Source: Chryseobacterium angstadtii (GTDB taxonomy: Bacteria > Bacteroidota > Bacteroidia > Flavobacteriales > Weeksellaceae). Taken from it: a stretch of DNA of 64,000 bases. A program made the position numbers and the translations under genes. The stretch covers positions 1 to 64,000 of the forward strand of contig NZ_LFND01000008.1 of assembly GCF_001045465.1 (NCBI RefSeq). The letters are read 5' to 3'. Below are positions 60,005 to 64,000 of this stretch, piece by piece. The first letter of the stretch is position 1, and each line of letters begins with the position of its first letter. The notes beneath the pieces were generated by a model. The model was not told the origin of the DNA. It was given only the letters and a program-made list of their open reading frames with translations, and did not search any database.

Positions 60005-62071
60005 ATGAAATATAACACAAGAAATATAGGAATTATAGCCCATGTAGATGCAGGAAAAACCACGTTAACAGAAAGACTTCTCTATTACACAGGTCTCATT
60101 CATAAAATCGGAAATGTAGATGACGGAAATACCACCATGGATAAAGACATCCAGGAGAAAAACAGAGGTATTACCATTTCATCCGCCGCGGTTTCCACCC
60201 AATGGAAGAAGAATGGAAATGCCTATAACATCAATATCATTGATACGCCCGGACACATCGATTTCGCTGTAGAAGTAGAACGCTCCCTGAGAGTTCTGGA
60301 CAGTGTAGTTGCCGTTTTCTGTGCTTCTTCAGGGGTTCAGCCGCAAACCGAAAATGTTTGGTTCCAGGCAGAAAAACACGGAATTTCAAAGATCTGTTTT
60401 ATCAATAAAATGGACAGAATAGGAGCTGATTTCTATGCTGTTCTCAAGGAAATCGAAATGAAACTGAATGTGGTTCCCATAGCACTTCAAATCCCTGTCG
60501 GAGCTGAACACCAATTTGAAGGTGTGATTGATTTAATCAGACAAAAAGCTTTATACTGGACGGATGAAAACGGAGAAACCATTATTGAAAAGGAAATTCC
60601 CGGGGATCACAAAGCTGATGCCGATGAATACAGAACCCGATTAATGGAAACCCTCGCGGAATATGATGAATTATTCTTTGACATTTTCATGAATTCTGAA
60701 AACAAGGTCTCCGAGGAAATGATTAATGAAGCTTTACAACGGGCCTCCGGATCAGGAGCTGTTGTTCCGGTTCTTTGCGGCTCTGCTTTTAAGAACAAAG
60801 GAGTACAGCCTCTTCTCGACGCTATTGTTACTTATTTTCCTGCTCCGGATCAGCTGCCTGCTGTTCAGGGGAAAGATCCGGATACGGAAGAAACTGTGGA
60901 ACTTGCCCGAAATGAAACGGAATCTTTTTCAGGGCTTGTTTTCAAAGTGACTATAGATAAACATATGGGCAGACTGGCGATGCTTCGTGTATATTCCGGT
61001 AAGATCAGGTCCGGTGATATGGTTCTGAATGTAAGAACGGGTGAAAGTTTCAGAATATCGAGAATCCTGAAGATGCAGTCGGACAAGACTCTATCTGTGG
61101 AGGAAGGAAAAGCAGGTGATATTGTTGCTTTAACGGGAATAAAGGATGCTAAAACCGGAGATTCATTATCCGCAGTTGAAAAACCTGTCCTTCTGGAAGC
61201 GATTACCATTCCTGCTCCTGTGATCAGGGTTTCCATAGAACCTAAAACGAACAGTGATGAGAAATCTTTCGGTTTGGTTCTGGCTAAAATACAGGAAGAA
61301 GATCCGTCTTTGGTGGTGGAAAGGGACAGACAAACCGGTGAAACGTTGTTAAGCGGTCTTGGAGAGCTTCATCTTGAGGTCACTCTGGAAAAGATCCGTC
61401 TGAATCACGGGATAGAAGTCAATCAGGGAAAACCTAAAGTGTCTTACCGTGAGATTTTAACGGAAACCAGAATCCACCGTGAAAAGCTTTCGAAACAGAA
61501 TGGCGGTAGCGGCCAGTTTGCCGATATCACTTTTGAAATCGGTCCCAGAGAAAATAATGAACCCGGATTGGAATTCATTAATCTGATCAAAGGAGGGGTA
61601 ATCCCTGGCGAATTCATCCCTTCTGTAGAAAAAGGTTTCAGGGAAGCCATGGAAAACGGACCTTTGAAAGGTTATCCTCTGGAAAGCATGAGAATAAGCC
61701 TTCTGGACGGTTCTTTCCATGCTCAGGATTCTGCAGCATTTGATTTTGAAAATGCAGCAAGAGACGGATTCAGGACAGCGGCTTTATCGTGCAGGCCTCA
61801 ACTTCTGGAACCGATTATGAAGGTTGAGATCCAGAGTATTGAAGAGTACACAGGCGCTGTAACAGCCGATATCAACAGAAGAAGAGGAATTATTTCTTCT
61901 ATTGATGAAAGATTGGGAAGAAAAATTTTCACGGCAGAAGTTCCGCTAGCTTCAACGTTCGGATATATTTCCGACCTTAGAACATTAACCAGCGGAAGAG
62001 CTTCCATCAGCATGAAATTATCGCACTATGCTTTGGTGCCTGATTTTATTGCCAATACATTAATAACCTAA
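60005..62071 (+). CDS. EF-G paralogue / translational GTPase
   Basis: A 688-aa elongation-factor-G-like GTPase. The G motifs are intact: AHVDAGKT (12-19), RGITIS (54-59), DTPGH (80-84), NKMD (134-137) and GSAF. Domain II (FKVTIDKHMGRLAMLRVYSG), the EF-G VSIEPKT and LSGLGELHLEV blocks, and domain IV (GKPKVSYREI, GGSGQFADITFEI, VIPGEFIPSVEKGF) are all present. Domain V (EPIMKVEIQSIEEYTGAVTADINRRRG) ends it. It is shorter than housekeeping EF-G (about 700 aa) and stands away from the str operon, so it is a second EF-G. It could be a stress or fusidic-acid/ribosome-rescue type or a relative of Tet ribosome-protection proteins; the motifs fit EF-G better. It is controlled by the leader described above. 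Confidence 0.9.
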   Translation: MKYNTRNIGIIAHVDAGKTTLTERLLYYTGLIHKIGNVDDGNTTMDKDIQEKNRGITISSAAVSTQWKKNGNAYNINIIDTPGHIDFAVEVERSLRVLDSVVAVFCASSGVQPQTENVWFQAEKHGISKICFINKMDRIGADFYAVLKEIEMKLNVVPIALQIPVGAEHQFEGVIDLIRQKALYWTDENGETIIEKEIPGDHKADADEYRTRLMETLAEYDELFFDIFMNSENKVSEEMINEALQRASGSGAVVPVLCGSAFKNKGVQPLLDAIVTYFPAPDQLPAVQGKDPDTEETVELARNETESFSGLVFKVTIDKHMGRLAMLRVYSGKIRSGDMVLNVRTGESFRISRILKMQSDKTLSVEEGKAGDIVALTGIKDAKTGDSLSAVEKPVLLEAITIPAPVIRVSIEPKTNSDEKSFGLVLAKIQEEDPSLVVERDRQTGETLLSGLGELHLEVTLEKIRLNHGIEVNQGKPKVSYREILTETRIHREKLSKQNGGSGQFADITFEIGPRENNEPGLEFINLIKGGVIPGEFIPSVEKGFREAMENGPLKGYPLESMRISLLDGSFHAQDSAAFDFENAARDGFRTAALSCRPQLLEPIMKVEIQSIEEYTGAVTADINRRRGIISSIDERLGRKIFTAEVPLASTFGYISDLRTLTSGRASISMKLSHYALVPDFIANTLIT

Positions 62072-62075
62072 AAGA

Positions 62076-62109
62076 CGAGGGCTGTAAAGTGATTTACAGT
62101 CCTTGTTTG
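62076..62109 (+). terminator. Intrinsic terminator after the EF-G paralogue
   Basis: AGGGCTGTAAA and TTTACAGTCCT pair (one G-T) around GTGA, followed by TGTTTGGTT. Confidence 0.8.
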
Positions 62110-62506
62110 GTTATTGTAGATGGAATGTGAATGATGAATGAAGAGTGAAAAATGATGAATTGTGAATGGTGAATTTTTTTGCGGATTATTTAACTACGGA
62201 TTTCACAGATGTGCACAGATTTTTAAATTTTGGGATTCTTGTTTGATCATTTTTAATTTCGCGCTGATTGAGCGGATAGTGCAGATTTTTAATTTGAAAC
62301 ATTAAGAAGATTCAAGGGATTAAGGTTCATTAAGAAAAATCAAACAGATTTTTAAAGTAGGATTACTTAAAGCGTAGCTCATCTTCATATTCTTAAAAAC
62401 TTAATATGATCTTAATGGTTCAATCATAAGGTTTTCAATTTTTTTAAATTTTCTTTTATTACCCTTCCGTTTTTTCTCACTTCCAATCAGTTTCGTTTTA
62501 TTTTTT
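62110..62506. repeat. Intergenic spacer with decayed repeats
   Basis: Begins with TGAATGATGAATG- and TGAATGGTGAAT-type words (62126-62173), as in the spacer at 39895. Then come two related words, ACGGATTTCACAGATGTGCA followed by CAGATTTTTAA (62193-62224), and GCGGATAGTGCAGATTTTTA (62272-62291). AAACTTAAT and GATTAAGGTTCATTAAG-like words follow. No gene is visible. Confidence 0.6.
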
Positions 62507-62514
62507 TACCTTTG
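62507..62514 (+). promoter_or_regulatory. -7 element upstream of the SulP gene
   Basis: TACCTTTG exactly matches TAnnTTTG. It lies 10 bp before the short ORF at 62524 and about 180 bp before the SulP start codon. Confidence 0.5.
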
Positions 62515-62523
62515 CGATCTGTT

Positions 62524-62568
62524 ATGAAAATATTTACAGTAACATCTTCGCCAATTACACCGCCTTAA
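62524..62568 (+). CDS. Possible 14-residue leader ORF before SulP
   Basis: ATG to TAA, encoding MKIFTVTSSPITPP. It starts 10 bp after an exact -7 box and ends in Pro-Pro-stop, a known slow-termination context. Whether it is translated is unknown. It is followed by 128 bp of leader with weak hairpins (TATCC/GGATA) before the SulP ATG. Confidence 0.35.
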   Translation: MKIFTVTSSPITPP

Positions 62569-62696
62569 ATATCAGGGTGATTTATTCTTTTGGTATCCGG
62601 AATTCATTTTTGGATAAAATTTCTTTTATATATCAATCAATTTTAATCATTACACCTTATTTACTGATGGGTGTTCTATAATAATCTTAATAGTTT

Positions 62697-64000
62697 ATGG
62701 AAAACATAGTATCTGGTTTTCAATCATTGCGTAATATCAATTTTAAAAGTGAAATTCTGGCAGGTTTAACGGTTGCCATGACCATGATCCCGGAATCTCT
62801 TTCATTTGCAATTCTGGCCGGATTGTCTCCTCTAACCGGTTTATATGCCGCATTTTTAATGGGAATTGTAACCGCTGTTTTTGGAGGCAGGCCGGGAATG
62901 GTTTCGGGAGGTGCGGGAGCAACGGTTGTGGTTTTAATTGCCCTGGCTTCATCTCATGGGGTGCAATATCTTTTCGGAGCGGTTATATTAGCCGGAATTA
63001 TTCAGATATTGGTAGGGACTTTCAAACTTGGAAAATTTGTACGCCTTATTCCTCAGCCTGTTATGTATGGTTTTTTAAACGGTCTTGCCGTTATTATTTT
63101 CATGGCTCAGGTCACTCAGTTTAAAATCGTAAAGAACGGTGTCAGTACCTGGATGGAGGGTCCGGCTTTGTTTATTATGGCAGGTTTAACCGCTCTTACT
63201 ATTCTTATCGTTATATTTTCCCCAAAGATCACTAAGGCTGTGCCTTCGTCATTAGTGGCTATCATTATTGTTTTTGCCCTGGTTTATTTCTTTAATATTG
63301 ACACAAAAAAAGTTATCGATATTGCTTCTGTAAGCGGTTCTCTTCCTTCTTTTCATATCCCTGAAATTCCTTTCAGCATGGAAACGCTAAAAATTATTTT
63401 TCCTTATTCTCTAGTTATGGCAGGTGTAGGATTGATAGAATCTTTACTGACTCTGAACATGGTGGATGAAATTACGAATACAAAAGGAAAATCTGATCAG
63501 GAAGCAGTGGCACAGGGAATGGCCAATATCACCAACGGGTTTTTCGGAGGAATGGGCGGTTGTGCTATGGTAGCACAGACTTTGGTCAATATCGGAGCAG
63601 GCGCAAAAACGAAAATTTCTGCTATTGTAGGGGCCTTAACGATTCTGACTATCATCCTTTTCGGAGGCCCCGTCATTGAACGGATACCTATGGCAGCTTT
63701 GGTAGGCGTTATGATGATGGTAGCTATTACCACTTTTGAATGGGCTTCATTCCGCATCATAACAAAAATGCCCAAATCGGATATATTTGTAGGAATGCTA
63801 GTCGCTATTATTACAGTTGTTCTTCACAACCTTGCTTTAGCCGTATTAATAGGAGTTATTATTTCCGCGCTGGTATTTTCCTGGGACAGTGCAAAAAGAA
63901 TCAGGGCCAGAAAATCCATTGATGAATCGGGAAATAAAGTATATGAAATCTATGGTCCTTTATTCTTCGGCAGCACTACAACATTTGCCTATAAATTTGA
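62697..64000 (+). CDS. SulP family inorganic anion transporter (3' end outside window)
   Basis: 434 codons are visible from the ATG at 62697. A SLC26/SulP transporter: FKSEILAGLTVAMTMIPESLSFAILAGLSP is the conserved first-helix block (residues 18-47). LTGLYAAFLMGIVTAVFGG, GSGGAGATVVVLIAL-like VSGGAGATVVVL, QPVMYGFLNGLAV and MAGVGLIESLLTLNMVDE follow, then NGFFGGMGGCAMVAQTLVNI. About 12 membrane helices are present. It would import sulfate, bicarbonate or another anion. The C-terminal STAS domain is just beginning (GNKVYEIYGPLFFGS) when the window ends, so the protein is cut here. Confidence 0.93.
   Translation, partial: MENIVSGFQSLRNINFKSEILAGLTVAMTMIPESLSFAILAGLSPLTGLYAAFLMGIVTAVFGGRPGMVSGGAGATVVVLIALASSHGVQYLFGAVILAGIIQILVGTFKLGKFVRLIPQPVMYGFLNGLAVIIFMAQVTQFKIVKNGVSTWMEGPALFIMAGLTALTILIVIFSPKITKAVPSSLVAIIIVFALVYFFNIDTKKVIDIASVSGSLPSFHIPEIPFSMETLKIIFPYSLVMAGVGLIESLLTLNMVDEITNTKGKSDQEAVAQGMANITNGFFGGMGGCAMVAQTLVNIGAGAKTKISAIVGALTILTIILFGGPVIERIPMAALVGVMMMVAITTFEWASFRIITKMPKSDIFVGMLVAIITVVLHNLALAVLIGVIISALVFSWDSAKRIRARKSIDESGNKVYEIYGPLFFGSTTTFAYKF

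Noticed and set aside
60005-62071. EF-G paralogue as a Tet(M)-type ribosome-protection protein
   Set aside because: RVLDSVVAVFCASSGVQPQT, NKMDRIGADF and domain IV blocks follow EF-G rather than Tet proteins. A role in drug response cannot be excluded.
62507-62696. SulP leader as a known riboswitch (for example SAM)
   Set aside because: No junction core or conserved riboswitch sequence could be recognised. Only weak short stems are present.

Overview
The window looks like a chromosomal segment of a low-GC Bacteroidota of the class Flavobacteriia, most like Chryseobacterium or a close Weeksellaceae relative. The evidence is a type IX secretion (T9SS) component (PorZ), T9SS C-terminal sorting domains of types A and B, Flavobacteria-style lipoproteins, almost no Shine-Dalgarno sequences, and repeated promoters of the Bacteroidota form TTG-N18..20-TAnnTTTG (-33/-7). 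Nothing points to a plasmid, prophage or integrative element. The accessory signal lies in small secreted families, decayed intergenic repeats and regulatory leaders.

Layout. 1-9.5 kb: tRNA-Leu(GAG) and tRNA-Lys(UUU), aroK, an S4-domain protein, an FKBP-like lipoprotein, an FMN-dependent glutamate-synthase-like enzyme, mtaB, a DinB-like protein, an NTF2-like protein, a large T9SS substrate and an uncharacterised protein with a nuclease-like motif. 9.5-12.3 kb: a glucan-phosphorylase homologue that lacks the PLP lysine, a DUF6496 pair and a double-glycine bacteriocin-like peptide. 12.4-21.4 kb: a peptide-utilisation block of a periplasmic DPP-IV-type peptidase and three POT transporters, with a DUF1016 nuclease-family gene between the second and third, then a thioredoxin-like protein and recG. 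24-27 kb: an AraC regulator coupled to a receiver domain whose phospho-acceptor Asp is Arg, a GNAT and dapA. 27-32 kb: a split 5'-nucleotidase, porZ and recO in one tightly packed operon. 32-42 kb: a GH63-type glucosidase, SDR, GNAT, DUF1684, GMC oxidoreductase, an ANT(6)-like nucleotidyltransferase and mqo.

42-45 kb holds three tandem secreted paralogues. They are followed by gpsA, an M23 peptidase with an Ala/Pro-rich insert, and a small redox-type operon: an Rrf2 regulator, an NAD(P)-binding protein and an MBL hydrolase interrupted by an amber codon. Two identical-architecture 19-bp palindromes lie in front of rrf2 and the NAD(P) gene. 50-53 kb: a lipoprotein, an FKBP isomerase and a catalase-like protein. 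53-59.5 kb: a compact Ter (tellurite-type stress) operon of HAD, PRTase, TerD, TelA, an unknown protein, TerD and TerC.

The best candidate for an undescribed system is at 59.7-62.1 kb. A promoter, a 28-codon leader ORF and a perfect 11-bp intrinsic terminator precede an EF-G paralogue. The last ten bases of the leader ORF, including its stop codon, are exactly complementary to bases in the terminator. This is the architecture of a translation-sensing attenuator. The window ends inside a SulP anion transporter, which itself follows a promoter and a 14-codon ORF ending in Pro-Pro-stop.

All family assignments come from reading motifs in the translated sequence. No database search was possible.
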